Source: Roseiarcus sp036513315 (GTDB lineage Bacteria > Pseudomonadota > Alphaproteobacteria > Rhizobiales > Beijerinckiaceae). Taken from it: a DNA stretch of 64,000 bases. The translations under genes and the position numbers were made by a program. The DNA lies in contig DATBZF010000053.1 in the NCBI GenBank assembly GCA_036513315.1, forward strand, positions 1 through 64,000. Reading direction: 5' to 3'. Below are positions 40,636-48,893 of this stretch, one piece after another; positions within the stretch are counted from its first letter, which is position 1; the number at the start of each line of letters is the position of its first letter. The notes beneath the pieces are model-generated. The model saw only the letters and a list, made by a program, of their open reading frames with translations. It ran no database searches and was not told the origin of the DNA.

Positions 40636-41184
40636 TTAGATTTCCAGTTCCCACAATTGCGGGTAGGTTTTTACAAATCCATTTTGAGAGAGCTCAAGCA
40701 GGCCCTGATAGGGGACGGTCGGAGCTTGGTAATAATACGTGGTCTCGCTGAGGCGCTCATAACGCTGGGGCAGTTCGGTCAGAGTGGCGCTGTCGAGATC
40801 GAACCATGCGACCGGAAGGTCGACCGCTTGCCCCGGCGATGTGACTATCCCGCGCAATTGCAGCAGGTTTGTCGCCGGCGTGAAGCCGTAATCGATATCG
40901 CGGAGATGCTCGAGGCCGCGGATCAGAACGCCGTCGAGATGCCAGCCGTCAGGTTGACGGTTGATAATGTGGTCGAGGCTCCTGCCGGCGAGAAAGCCCT
41001 GCACCCTTCCACGCTCGGTCCTCCACGAGGCGTCGACGTCAACGAGATAATTGATGCATGCCGGGCCGTCCCTATGTTTGAAAATAGCGGCGCCGCGCAA
41101 AGACCATCCAGAATCGCGACGGGTCAGAAGAGCAGCGTCATGGCCGGGTACGTCCAAGCGCCGCCATAGCGCGAACTCGCTCAT
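40636..41184 (-). CDS. Putative glycolipid-binding domain protein
   Basis: A 182-residue protein of the putative glycolipid-binding family (PF06475 type). WRRLDVPGHDAALLTRRDSG opens the domain, YLVDVDASWRTER follows near 45, and LPVAWFDLDSATLTELPQRY plus TTYYYQAPTVPYQGLLELS near the end are characteristic of the family. No signal peptide is seen, so it is probably cytosolic. The name derives from a structural family and no biochemical role is established. The ATG at 41184 follows GGGGATGAG; a longer frame to 41358 is unsupported. It stands alone. Confidence 0.8.
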   Translation of the reverse strand: MSEFALWRRLDVPGHDAALLTRRDSGWSLRGAAIFKHRDGPACINYLVDVDASWRTERGRVQGFLAGRSLDHIINRQPDGWHLDGVLIRGLEHLRDIDYGFTPATNLLQLRGIVTSPGQAVDLPVAWFDLDSATLTELPQRYERLSETTYYYQAPTVPYQGLLELSQNGFVKTYPQLWELEI

Positions 41185-41330
41185 CTCATCCCCCTCATGC
41201 GCAATCGCGCGGAACACGCTTACGTCAGACCGATAGGTTACCTGCTTTGTGCTCGTCGACCGCGGGTATTTGCTATTGTCGCTCGAAAGTCGGGTCTTTG
41301 ACAGGTCACTTATGCAATCGACAGAGGGCC

Positions 41331-41495
41331 ATGACCAATTCCATTCGAGTCGCGCCAAAAGCGCCAGCTGCGGAGTTGGCGATGGCTATCGCAACGCGCA
41401 TCGTTGGCGATCCCCCAAGCCGCGTCTGTCGAATCACGACCGGGATGGCGCATTATGTCTTCGATGTCGCATTCGCGGACCGATGCTTTCGCTAA
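41331..41495 (+). pseudogene. Phosphotransferase (APH-like) N-terminal fragment
   Basis: From ATG at 41331, 54 codons read MTNSIRVAPKAPAAELAM and then RVCRITTGMAHYVFDVAFA, resembling the start of the aminoglycoside/choline-type phosphotransferase fold (glycine-loop region). The reading frame ends at 41495 and nothing downstream continues the kinase core. Assignment rests on the ITTGMAHYVFDV stretch only. Confidence 0.4.
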
Positions 41496-41516
41496 ATCCT
41501 GATCCGGCGCCGATGT

Positions 41517-41858
41517 TCAACGCCGATCGCCTCTTAGTATTATCGTGCGGCCCGGATTTCGCCTTCGCGCTTCGTCAAGCGCCGCATCGGCGACGAGCGC
41601 ATCGCTGAATGTTGCAATGACCTTCTCCGACCAGCCTTGCCTATCCACGAGCTCGATTTGAAACATCGCGCGCGATCGATTCATCCTGGCGGCCGCGCCG
41701 CCGCCAGCGTGGGCCTTCAGCACCGCGAGCATCAGATTGACGGACCCCGGCGTCAGGCGGGCGCCCGCCCGCTTCTGAGACGCATGTGCAAGTTGACCAA
41801 TCAGGCGACGAATTTCTCGCCTCTGCACGAGGCGCGGTTCGCCGGAGACATTCGCCAT
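41517..41858 (-). CDS. Hypothetical protein (113 aa)
   Basis: A 113-residue basic protein: a helical N-terminal half (REIRRLIGQLAHASQK, NLMLAVLKAHAGG) and a C-terminal alpha/beta segment (MFQIELVDRQGWSEKVIATF, DEARRRNPGRTIIL) that looks like a genuine small fold. I do not recognise the family. The start is uncertain: the ATG at 41858 is used, but an upstream ATG at 41942 is in frame and neither has a good ribosome-binding site. It faces the phosphotransferase relic. Confidence 0.45.
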   Translation of the reverse strand: MANVSGEPRLVQRREIRRLIGQLAHASQKRAGARLTPGSVNLMLAVLKAHAGGGAAARMNRSRAMFQIELVDRQGWSEKVIATFSDALVADAALDEARRRNPGRTIILRGDRR

Positions 41859-42049
41859 GAAAACACCGGGGTCGGGGCGCAAAACAACACTGCCCCGGTG
41901 GGTTACGCGCGACGAGCGCCATAGTTTCAACGTTAACCCCATTATTTTTTACGAATTGCGTCTTCATGGGCCGCGCCCTAGGGGTTAATTGATCGACCGC
42001 CGAAGGCGTGCGTTTCAATTGGCGCTGGGTTTGTTTTCGGGAGCGTTTC

Positions 42050-42937
42050 GTGAGCGTTCGTTCTGTGCGCAACGACAAGCCATGCCCCATAATTGCCGCC
42101 TCGCCGCGACAAAATCATCGCCGGACAATGGCGGCCTTCATCACCGGCGTCGCCATACTCGGAGCCTGTCTCCCTTTGCTGCTAGCGAAGTCCGCCGGGG
42201 CCCGGGGTCCGATCAGCAACAATGTCTATTCGCTCTTCGTTGGCGATGGCGGCTCCTCATCGACTTTTGGCGACTCTGCCGCGTCCGACGCATCCTCTTC
42301 ACGCCAGAACAAACACGCATCGGCGGGCTTGACCTCGGGCCGTTCTGTCTGCGTTCGCCTTTGCGACGGCGCGTTTTTTCCGATCGCGCCGATGGCGAAC
42401 CGCAGCGACATCGCCAACAACGAGGAGAGCTGCTCGGCGCTTTGCCCGGACGCGCCGACTGCGCTTTATGTGGAGCCGAGCGGCTCCGACAAGATCGAAG
42501 ACGCGGTATCGCCATCAGGCGCGCCCTATACCGCCTTGCCGGTCGCGCTACGCTATCGCACCGCTCAAGACAACACCTGCGCCTGTCATCGCACCCTGGC
42601 GAAAGCATATCCCATTCTGCACGACAGAACGCTGCGCAAGGGCGATTCCGTGATGACGGCAAACGGCTTCATGGTGTTTCAGGGCTCACGCCATTTGCCC
42701 TATGACAGCAGCGATTTTATCGCCCTCGCCGCAGCGTCCATCCCAAAGGACCAGCGCGCGACGCTGATGGCTATAGAGCGCGCCAGCACCGTTAACGTGG
42801 CTGGCCCCTCCCGCGGACCCGCAATCACGTTACAGACTAATCTGCGAACAGCGCCGTTGCATTCGCTGAGCGTCGGAGCTGTCGGTCGCCTTGGCCCTAC
42901 CGCGGCATCGGCCAGGGTCAACAGGCCGCCAGGCTGA
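42050..42937 (+). CDS. DUF2865 domain protein, exported
   Basis: A 295-residue protein with an N-terminal hydrophobic signal (MAAFITGVAILGACLPLLLA after a basic lead). The middle carries the DUF2865 hallmark RSVCVRLCDGAFFPI (about 100-113), followed by Cys pairs in EESCSALCPDAP and NTCACHRTLAKAY, suggesting disulfides in the periplasm. DUF2865 proteins are common in Rhizobiales and have no known function. The GTG at 42050 was chosen because GGGAG lies 6 nt upstream; a GTG at 42008 is an alternative. The 293-bp stretch after it, up to the PaaG-like gene, holds only a short palindrome. Confidence 0.8.
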   Translation: MSVRSVRNDKPCPIIAASPRQNHRRTMAAFITGVAILGACLPLLLAKSAGARGPISNNVYSLFVGDGGSSSTFGDSAASDASSSRQNKHASAGLTSGRSVCVRLCDGAFFPIAPMANRSDIANNEESCSALCPDAPTALYVEPSGSDKIEDAVSPSGAPYTALPVALRYRTAQDNTCACHRTLAKAYPILHDRTLRKGDSVMTANGFMVFQGSRHLPYDSSDFIALAAASIPKDQRATLMAIERASTVNVAGPSRGPAITLQTNLRTAPLHSLSVGAVGRLGPTAASARVNRPPG

Positions 42938-43099
42938 AGGCGCCGATCTCTCGCTTCCGCCGCATCCGTCGCGGCCGCGGTTCGCGCGGGCGGCGTCCTG
43001 GCCCACTCCCTCATGGCGCTTCGGCTGTACGACGAAGCCTCGAAAGCGCGCTGACCCAAACGGGATGTTCGACCAGTGTCGCGAGAATTCAAGCGGACT

Positions 43100-43113
43100 T
43101 GGCAACGTTGCCA
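43100..43113. promoter_or_regulatory. Perfect 14-bp palindrome upstream of the PaaG-like gene
   Basis: TGGCAACGTTGCCA is self-complementary and lies 118 bp upstream of the ATG at 43231, in the gene-free interval 42938-43230. It may be an operator. No cognate regulator is adjacent. Confidence 0.35.
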
Positions 43114-43230
43114 GGTTGAATGTCGGCTTCGGCCGGCGTGCGCGCGACGCCGCCGGAGAAATAATGCGCCAACCGGTCGCGTCAGGGCTATGATCTGGCC
43201 TGGCTGCTGTTCCTGGTTGAGGGCAACCCG

Positions 43231-44046
43231 ATGGAAGAAAGTCCCGTTCTCGTCGAAATATGCGAAGTCGCGCCCGACGCGAACTATCACATCGTCACAC
43301 TGAATCGCCCGCAAAAGCTCAATGCCTTTATCGGCCCGTTGGTCGGCGCGCTCAACGCCGCGTTCGACGCGGCGGGGCGCGACAAGACCTGCCGCGCTGT
43401 GCTTCTGACCGGCGCTGGGCGCGGGTTTTGCGCGGGGCAGGACCTCAGCGAGCGTCTGGCCGCGGCGGACGGAACGCCGCCCGATCTCGGCGCAAGTCTC
43501 GAAGGCTGGGGCAATCCGCTCATTCGCCGAATGCGCGCCCTTCCCGTGCCGATCGTCTGCGCCGTCAATGGCGTCGCCGCCGGCGCCGGCGCCAATCTCG
43601 CACTGGCCTGCGACATTGTTCTGGCGGCGCGCTCGGCGAGTTTCATCCAGGCCTTCGCGCGCATTGGACTGATGCCCGATCTCGGCGGCACGTTTCTCCT
43701 CACCCGCCTGGCGGGATCGGCGCGAGCCCGAGGCCTCGCCCTGCTGGCCGAGCCGCTCTCGGCCGCTCACGCCGAGGAATGGGGCCTGATCTGGAAATCG
43801 GTCGAGGACGACGCCCTGATGAGCGAAGCGCATGCCTTATGCCAGCGGTTCTGCGCGGCGCCGCATGCGGCGCTGGCGGCGATCAAGCGCTCGATCGACG
43901 CCGCCGCCACCAACAGCCTCGACCAGCAGCTCGATCTGGAGCGAGACTTGCAACGCGGCCTCGGGCGCACGCCGGACTTCGCCGAAGGCGTGCGCGCTTT
44001 TCTCGGCAAACGGCCCGCCGTCTTCGGGCCGCGCGGCGGGGGCTGA
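43231..44046 (+). CDS. Enoyl-CoA hydratase/isomerase, PaaG-like
   Basis: A 271-residue crotonase-superfamily enzyme. The oxyanion-hole segments are GRGFCAGQDLSER (about 64-76) and VNGVAAGAGANLALACDIVL (about 112-131). The acidic residue in FARIGLMPDLGGTFLLTRL fits PaaG, the ring-opening isomerase (1,2-epoxyphenylacetyl-CoA isomerase) of phenylacetate breakdown, more than ordinary hydratases, which have Glu at both positions. No other paa gene is in the window, so the pathway is uncertain. It is convergent with an SDR gene, 11 bp apart. Confidence 0.85.
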   Translation: MEESPVLVEICEVAPDANYHIVTLNRPQKLNAFIGPLVGALNAAFDAAGRDKTCRAVLLTGAGRGFCAGQDLSERLAAADGTPPDLGASLEGWGNPLIRRMRALPVPIVCAVNGVAAGAGANLALACDIVLAARSASFIQAFARIGLMPDLGGTFLLTRLAGSARARGLALLAEPLSAAHAEEWGLIWKSVEDDALMSEAHALCQRFCAAPHAALAAIKRSIDAAATNSLDQQLDLERDLQRGLGRTPDFAEGVRAFLGKRPAVFGPRGGG

Positions 44047-44057
44047 CAAACGCGCCG

Positions 44058-44834
44058 TTAGAACGCGCCCGGAAAGGCGCCGCCATCGATGAGAATATTC
44101 TGCCCGGTGATATAGCCGGCCTGCGCACTGGCGAGATAGGCGCATAATTGACCGAACTCGTAAGCCTCGCCGAATCTCTGCGCCGGGATCGAGGCCTCGC
44201 GTTCGGCGCGCACTTTGGCTTCGTCGATGCCCCGGCTGTGGGCCTGCTTCGTAATCGTGCCGCGTATGCGGTCGGTGTCAAAGGCGCCGGGCTGAATGGA
44301 ATTGATCGTCACATTGTTGCGAACCGTCGCGCGAGCGGTCGCCGCAAGAAAGGCGGTGAGGCCCGCCCGCGCGCCCGAGGAGACGTCGAGACCGGCGATC
44401 GACGCGCGCACAGAGGAAGAGGTGATATTGATGATCCGTCCGAATTGGCGCTCGATCATGCCCGGGATCACCGCCTGCGCGAGCGCGATCGGGGTCAGCA
44501 TATTGGCCTCCAGCCCTCGCAAAATATCCTCGCGCTTGATCGCGTCGAAAGGCTGCGGCGGCGGCCCGCCATTATTATTGACGAGGATGTCGGGGGCCGG
44601 ACAGGCGGCGAGCATCGCCGCGCGCACCGAGGGATCGCCGATGTCGCCGGGAATCGCGACGACGGCGACGCCGGTCGCGCGGATTTCGTCGGCCGTCGCC
44701 GCCAGCAGCTTGGCGTCGCGGCCATTGACGAAGATATCGCATCCCGCCTCAGCCAAAGCCAAAGCACAAGCCTTGCCCAGTCCCTTGCTGGAGGCGCACA
44801 CGATAGCCCTACGCCCGGCGATGCCCAGATCCAT
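44058..44834 (-). CDS. SDR-family oxidoreductase
   Basis: A 258-residue short-chain dehydrogenase. The cofactor loop ASSKGLGKACALAL (about 14-27) is of the SSKGLG type found in 3-oxoacyl-ACP reductase-like enzymes. NNNGGPPPQPFD follows near 90. The catalytic Ser is in INITSSSVRA near 138. The usual YxxxK Tyr position reads SGARAGLTAF, so Tyr and Lys are not obvious, which is a noteworthy departure. The C-terminal NILIDGGAFPGAF is typical. The ATG at 44834 follows GAGGAG; an in-frame ATG at 44894 is less likely. It overlaps no gene. Confidence 0.85.
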   Translation of the reverse strand: MDLGIAGRRAIVCASSKGLGKACALALAEAGCDIFVNGRDAKLLAATADEIRATGVAVVAIPGDIGDPSVRAAMLAACPAPDILVNNNGGPPPQPFDAIKREDILRGLEANMLTPIALAQAVIPGMIERQFGRIINITSSSVRASIAGLDVSSGARAGLTAFLAATARATVRNNVTINSIQPGAFDTDRIRGTITKQAHSRGIDEAKVRAEREASIPAQRFGEAYEFGQLCAYLASAQAGYITGQNILIDGGAFPGAF

Positions 44835-44969
44835 GAAACGCTCCTCGACAAATTCGTTGGCGAGCATTGTGGCGGCGCTCGCGCCCGCCGACAAGCGTCA
44901 ATCGACGCCGCCCGGAACCTCGCAGGCTTGGCGACGTTTGCTGACATTCGGCAATTGCGGGAAAGGCAT

Positions 44970-46244
44970 GTGTGGAAAGAGGTCAATTCCCGCGCCGCGC
45001 ACGGCGATAAAAGCATTTGGCCCCTCCAGGCGTTGAATTTTTTTATGGCCGACATGCAGGCCGGCATCGGCCCGTTTCTTGGCGTGTTCCTGCTCGCGCA
45101 TGGCTGGCGGAGCGGTCTGATTGGATCGGTCATGACAATCGGCGGCGTCGCCGGCATGCTGATGACGGCGCCGGCCGGCGCCCTCGTCGATGCGACAACG
45201 CGCAAGCGCGCTTATGTCATCGTGTCGGGCATTGGCGCCGTCCTCGCCTCGATGATTATCCTGTTTTCGCAGAGCTTCTGGCTGGTCGCCGCGTCCCAGG
45301 TCGCCACGGCGATCGCGGGCGCCGCGATCGGACCAGCCGTCAACGGCATCACGCTCGGCATCGTTCGACAGGCCGGCTTCGTCAGGCAGAACGGACATAA
45401 TCAGGCGTTCAATCACGCCGGCAACATGGTCGGCGCGGGCCTCTCCGGTTTCCTCGGCTGGAAATTCGGTTTGCCAGCGGTGTTCTGGCTCGCCGCGATC
45501 TTCGGCATCCTTTCCATCATTTCAGTGCTGATGATTCCGCGCGAGGCCATCGACGACAAGGTCGCGCGCGGCATGAAGCAGAGCGGCGAGGACGCCGGCA
45601 AGGCGAGCGGCTTGCGCGTTCTGGCCGAGTGCAGGCCGCTGCTGATCCTCGCGGCCGCGCTCGCCTGCTTCCATCTGGGCAACGGCGCGATGCTGCCGCT
45701 CTACGGGATGGCGGTGGTCGCCGCCAGACAAGGCGATCCGGCCGGCTTCGTCGCGTTGACCATCGTGGTGGCGCAAGGCGTGATGATCGTCGCCTCTCTG
45801 ATCGCCATGCGCATGATCGAAAAAGAAGGCGCCTGGGTCGTTGTGCTGATTTCGTTCCTCGCGCTTCCCCTGCGCGGTCTGATCGCCGCCTATCTCATCA
45901 ACCGATGGGGCGTTTATCCCGTCCAGATGCTGGACGGCGTCGGCGCCGGATTGCAGAGCGTCGCGGTCCCCGCCTTGGTCGCGCGCATCCTGAACGGTAC
46001 CGGCCGCATCAATGTCGGCCAGGGCGCCGTCATGACTGTCCAGGGCCTTGGCGCGTCGCTCAGCCCCGCCATTGGCGGCTGGATCGCGCAAGAGATCGGC
46101 TATGGCGCGGCGTTCATGATCCTTGGCGGCTTCGCGCTCGGCTCGCTCGCGCTATGGATCACCTGTGCGGAAGTCCTCAAACCGGCTTGCCAGGGCGCGC
46201 CTGAGGGCGAATATGTCCCGCAGGCAAGACCGATCGCCCGATGA
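44970..46244 (+). CDS. MFS transporter
   Basis: A 424-residue major facilitator with about 12 hydrophobic segments: LNFFMADMQAGIGPFLGVFLL opens helix 1, and GALVDATTRKRAYVI is the motif-A loop. HNQAFNHAGNMVGAGLSGFL marks the central helices, and repeats of the pattern follow in the second half. It belongs to the large family of uncharacterised alphaproteobacterial MFS proteins. The GTG at 44970 was chosen for its GGAAAGG box upstream; the reading frame continues far upstream but overlaps the SDR gene. Its TGA overlaps the ATG of the LpxH-like gene (ATGA), suggesting an operon with it and the glycosyltransferase. Confidence 0.85.
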   Translation: MWKEVNSRAAHGDKSIWPLQALNFFMADMQAGIGPFLGVFLLAHGWRSGLIGSVMTIGGVAGMLMTAPAGALVDATTRKRAYVIVSGIGAVLASMIILFSQSFWLVAASQVATAIAGAAIGPAVNGITLGIVRQAGFVRQNGHNQAFNHAGNMVGAGLSGFLGWKFGLPAVFWLAAIFGILSIISVLMIPREAIDDKVARGMKQSGEDAGKASGLRVLAECRPLLILAAALACFHLGNGAMLPLYGMAVVAARQGDPAGFVALTIVVAQGVMIVASLIAMRMIEKEGAWVVVLISFLALPLRGLIAAYLINRWGVYPVQMLDGVGAGLQSVAVPALVARILNGTGRINVGQGAVMTVQGLGASLSPAIGGWIAQEIGYGAAFMILGGFALGSLALWITCAEVLKPACQGAPEGEYVPQARPIAR

Positions 46245-47146
46245 GCTTCGTCATAGCTTTGACATCAGAATCTGGCCAAAGGTCTCAAGCGGGCGATCAA
46301 TTCGCGCGAGAATTCGAGGCGGCCTTGGCCAAAAATCAGGATAGCATCACGCGTTATCGCACGATTTTCATGTCGGATCTGCACCTCGGCACGCGCGGCT
46401 GCCAGGCGGAGCTGATGCTGGACTTCCTGCGCCATCACGATGCCGATACGATATTCCTGGTCGGCGACATCGTCGACGGCTGGAGGCTGAAATCCGGTTG
46501 GTACTGGCCGCAGGCGCACAACGACATCATTCAAAAGCTGTTGCGCAAAGTGCGGCACGGCGCGCGGATGATCTTCGTGCCCGGCAATCACGACGAGTTT
46601 GGACGTCAATTTCTCGGGCTCACCTTCGGAGGGATCGAGATCGTCGGCGATACGGTTCACACTACCGCCGACGGGCGCCGATTCCTGGTCATGCACGGCG
46701 ATGAGTTCGACGTCGTCGTCCGGCACGCCAAATGGCTCGCCTTCTTCGGCGACTGGGCCTATGAGACGGCGCTGTTCATCAATACCCACTTCAATCGCGT
46801 GCGCCGCCTGCTCGGCTTCGGCTATTGGTCGTTTTCGGCCTGGGCCAAGCTCAAGGTCAAGAATGCCGTCAATTTCATCGGCAGTTTCGAGCGCGAATTG
46901 GCGGGCGAGGCCCGGAGGCGTGGCGCCGACGGCGTTATCTGCGGCCATATCCATCATGCCGCCATTCGCGAAATCGAGGGAATTACTTATGTAAACACCG
47001 GCGATTTCGTCGAATCCTGTTCCGTCGTCGTCGAACATTTTGACGGCCGGCTCGAGATTGTTTATTGGGCGACGCTGACGGCCAAATCAAGGCTGGCGCC
47101 GCAAGAAAACGATGCGGAGGCCGAAGTCGAGGCGAAAGCGGCTTAA
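46241..47146 (+). CDS. LpxH-like metallophosphoesterase (UDP-2,3-diacylglucosamine diphosphatase-like)
   Basis: A 301-residue calcineurin-like phosphoesterase. The metal-binding motifs are complete: SDLHLGTRG (about 45), GDIVDGW (about 77), GNHDE (about 115), HGDEFD (about 151) and GHIHHA (about 229). The layout is that of LpxH-like enzymes, which cleave UDP-diacylglucosamine in lipid A synthesis, although in Rhizobiales LpxH-like paralogues accompanied by a glycosyltransferase may act on other lipids. It is coupled upstream to an MFS gene (ATGA) and downstream to a GT4 gene (TAATG). The C-terminus is an acidic/Ala tail. Confidence 0.88.
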   Translation: MSFVIALTSESGQRSQAGDQFAREFEAALAKNQDSITRYRTIFMSDLHLGTRGCQAELMLDFLRHHDADTIFLVGDIVDGWRLKSGWYWPQAHNDIIQKLLRKVRHGARMIFVPGNHDEFGRQFLGLTFGGIEIVGDTVHTTADGRRFLVMHGDEFDVVVRHAKWLAFFGDWAYETALFINTHFNRVRRLLGFGYWSFSAWAKLKVKNAVNFIGSFERELAGEARRRGADGVICGHIHHAAIREIEGITYVNTGDFVESCSVVVEHFDGRLEIVYWATLTAKSRLAPQENDAEAEVEAKAA

Positions 47147-48186
47147 TGCGAATTCTTATCGCCACGGATGCGTGGCGCCCGCAGATCAACGGCGTCGTGC
47201 ATTCGCTTGAGCAAATGTCGATCGCCGCGCGGACTCAGGGCGTCGAGATCGATTTCCTGACGCCGCAAGGGTTTCACACCGTCCCGATGCCGACCTATCC
47301 CGAAGTCAGGCTTGCGCTCGCCTCGTGGGGCGCTGTCGCACGGCGGATCGAGGCGACGCGGCCGGACCATATCCATATTGCCACCGAAGGGCCGATCGGC
47401 TTTGCCGCGCGCCATTATTGCAAGGCGAACAAGCGGGTATTCACAACCAGCTATCACACGCGGTTTCCCGAATATGTCGCCCAGCGCGTACCGATACCCG
47501 AGCGCTGGTCCTATGCCGCTCTGCGCCGCTTCCATGCGCCAGCCGCGGTCGTGATGGTTCCGACCCCGACAATCCGCGATGAATTGACCCAGCGGGGCTT
47601 TGCGCGCGTCAAGGTCTGGTCGCGCGGCGTCGATCATCTGACTTTCCGGCCGCGCGATACCAGCGTTCTCGATTTTCCGCGACCGATCTTTCTTTGTGTC
47701 GGCCGCGTCGCGGTCGAAAAGAATCTCGGCGCGTTCCTGAGCCTGAAACTGCCGGGATCGAAGGTGATCGTCGGCGACGGGCCCGCACGGGCCTCGCTCG
47801 AACAAAAATATCCGCATGTCCATTTCCTCGGCGCCCGTTCGGGCGAGATTCTCGCGCAAACCTACGCCAGCGCCGACGTCTTCGTCTTTCCCAGTCGCAC
47901 CGACACATTCGGCATCGTTCTGATCGAGGCGCTGGCGAGCGGCGTGCCCGTCGCCGCCTATCCGGTGGCCGGACCGCTCGACGTCATCGGGACGAGCGAC
48001 GCCGGCGTTCTTAGCGAGGACTTGGGCGCCGCATGCCTCGCCGCGCTGCAAATCCCGCGCGCCGCCGCGCGCCAGCATTCGCTGCAATTCACGTGGAGCG
48101 AGAGCGCTCGGCAGTTTCTTGGCAATGTCGTGCAGGGCCGCGAACAGCATATCGTTCTGGCCAGGGAGCTCGAGCCTTTGGCCTAA
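47146..48186 (+). CDS. GT4-family glycosyltransferase
   Basis: A 346-residue glycosyltransferase of the GT-B fold. The N-terminal acceptor domain begins MRILIATDAWRPQINGVVHS, typical of GT4 enzymes acting on lipids. The donor domain carries FLCVGRVAVEKNLGAFLSL, and the nucleotide-sugar site is DVFVFPSRTDTFGIVLIEALASGVPVAA (E-x7-E motif, read in two parts). It resembles alpha-mannosyl/glucosyl transferases to diacylglycerol or phosphatidylinositol. The ATG at 47146 overlaps the upstream TAA by one base, indicating translational coupling with the LpxH-like enzyme. It converges on and overlaps the TetR gene by 4 bp. Confidence 0.9.
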   Translation: MRILIATDAWRPQINGVVHSLEQMSIAARTQGVEIDFLTPQGFHTVPMPTYPEVRLALASWGAVARRIEATRPDHIHIATEGPIGFAARHYCKANKRVFTTSYHTRFPEYVAQRVPIPERWSYAALRRFHAPAAVVMVPTPTIRDELTQRGFARVKVWSRGVDHLTFRPRDTSVLDFPRPIFLCVGRVAVEKNLGAFLSLKLPGSKVIVGDGPARASLEQKYPHVHFLGARSGEILAQTYASADVFVFPSRTDTFGIVLIEALASGVPVAAYPVAGPLDVIGTSDAGVLSEDLGAACLAALQIPRAAARQHSLQFTWSESARQFLGNVVQGREQHIVLARELEPLA

Positions 48187-48761
48187 CGCGCCGCGGGGGC
48201 TGAGAACTCCCGCGCCAGCGTCAGCGCCGCCTTCTCGCCGCTCGCCAGGATTTGATCCGACAGAGCCTTGTCGGCCACCGCCCGCGCAAGCTGGAGCGCG
48301 CCCATCATCACGGCGAGTATCGCGATTGCCCCCTGCCGATCTCCTCTCGGCAGGTGCTCGGCGATCAACGCGACATGCGCCTCGAATTCCTCGGTAAGGG
48401 CGCTCCGCGTTGATTTCGGGCGCCGCGCGATCTCCGACGTGAGCGCGGCGAAAGCGCAGCCGCGTTCGGGCCTGTCGCGATGAAGCGGCTTCATATAAGC
48501 GCGAATGACACCCGCCAGACCTTCGCGCGCGCCGGCTTCGGCAAGGTCGGCGCGACTCTTGCGCAAGGCGTCGGCGTTCGCGGCGCGGACCAGTTCCTCC
48601 TTGGAGGAAAAATGACTGTAGAAGCCGCCATGGGTCAGGCCCGCGCCCGCCATCAGCCCGGCGACGCCGACCGCCTCGATACCGTCGCGTCGGAACTGCT
48701 CCGACGCGATCCTGACGATATGCTTCCGTGTGGCGTCCTTATGGCCTTTCGCGTAACGCAT
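48183..48761 (-). CDS. TetR-family transcriptional regulator
   Basis: A 192-residue TetR/AcrR regulator. The DNA-binding domain is at 10-60 (KHIVRIASEQFRRDGIEAVG, GLTHGGFYSHFSSKEEL). The remaining helical ligand domain has Cys in RGCAFAALTSEIARR near 105, in the style of the TetR_C subgroup seen in lipid/thioester and drug regulators. The ATG at 48761 (MRYAKGHKDATRK) is typical. The gene is divergent from the thiolase gene at 48894 across a 132-bp region with a palindrome, so that gene is the expected target. Confidence 0.9.
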   Translation of the reverse strand: MRYAKGHKDATRKHIVRIASEQFRRDGIEAVGVAGLMAGAGLTHGGFYSHFSSKEELVRAANADALRKSRADLAEAGAREGLAGVIRAYMKPLHRDRPERGCAFAALTSEIARRPKSTRSALTEEFEAHVALIAEHLPRGDRQGAIAILAVMMGALQLARAVADKALSDQILASGEKAALTLAREFSAPAAR

Positions 48762-48816
48762 GGGATGGATGTTCTCCCGTCCGGCGGCCAGCGCTATTGC
48801 ATTACGACGAACATAT

Positions 48817-48833
48817 ATTATGGTACCCATCAT
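48817..48833. promoter_or_regulatory. Imperfect palindrome between the TetR and thiolase genes
   Basis: ATTATGGTAC-CCATCAT is a near-palindrome (ideal form ATTATGGTACCATAAT) in the 132-bp divergent region, centred about 68 bp upstream of the thiolase ATG. Its place and form fit a TetR operator. Confidence 0.4.
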
Positions 48834-48893
48834 GCAATAAACGGCGCCTCGGCGCAAGCCTCGGTCGCCGGCGCCGCAACGCAGGAGCGATTC

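Noticed and set aside
42700..43833. 377-residue minus-strand frame over the DUF2865 end and the PaaG-like gene
   Set aside because: It crosses two genes and an intergenic gap, with typical antisense composition and no domain.
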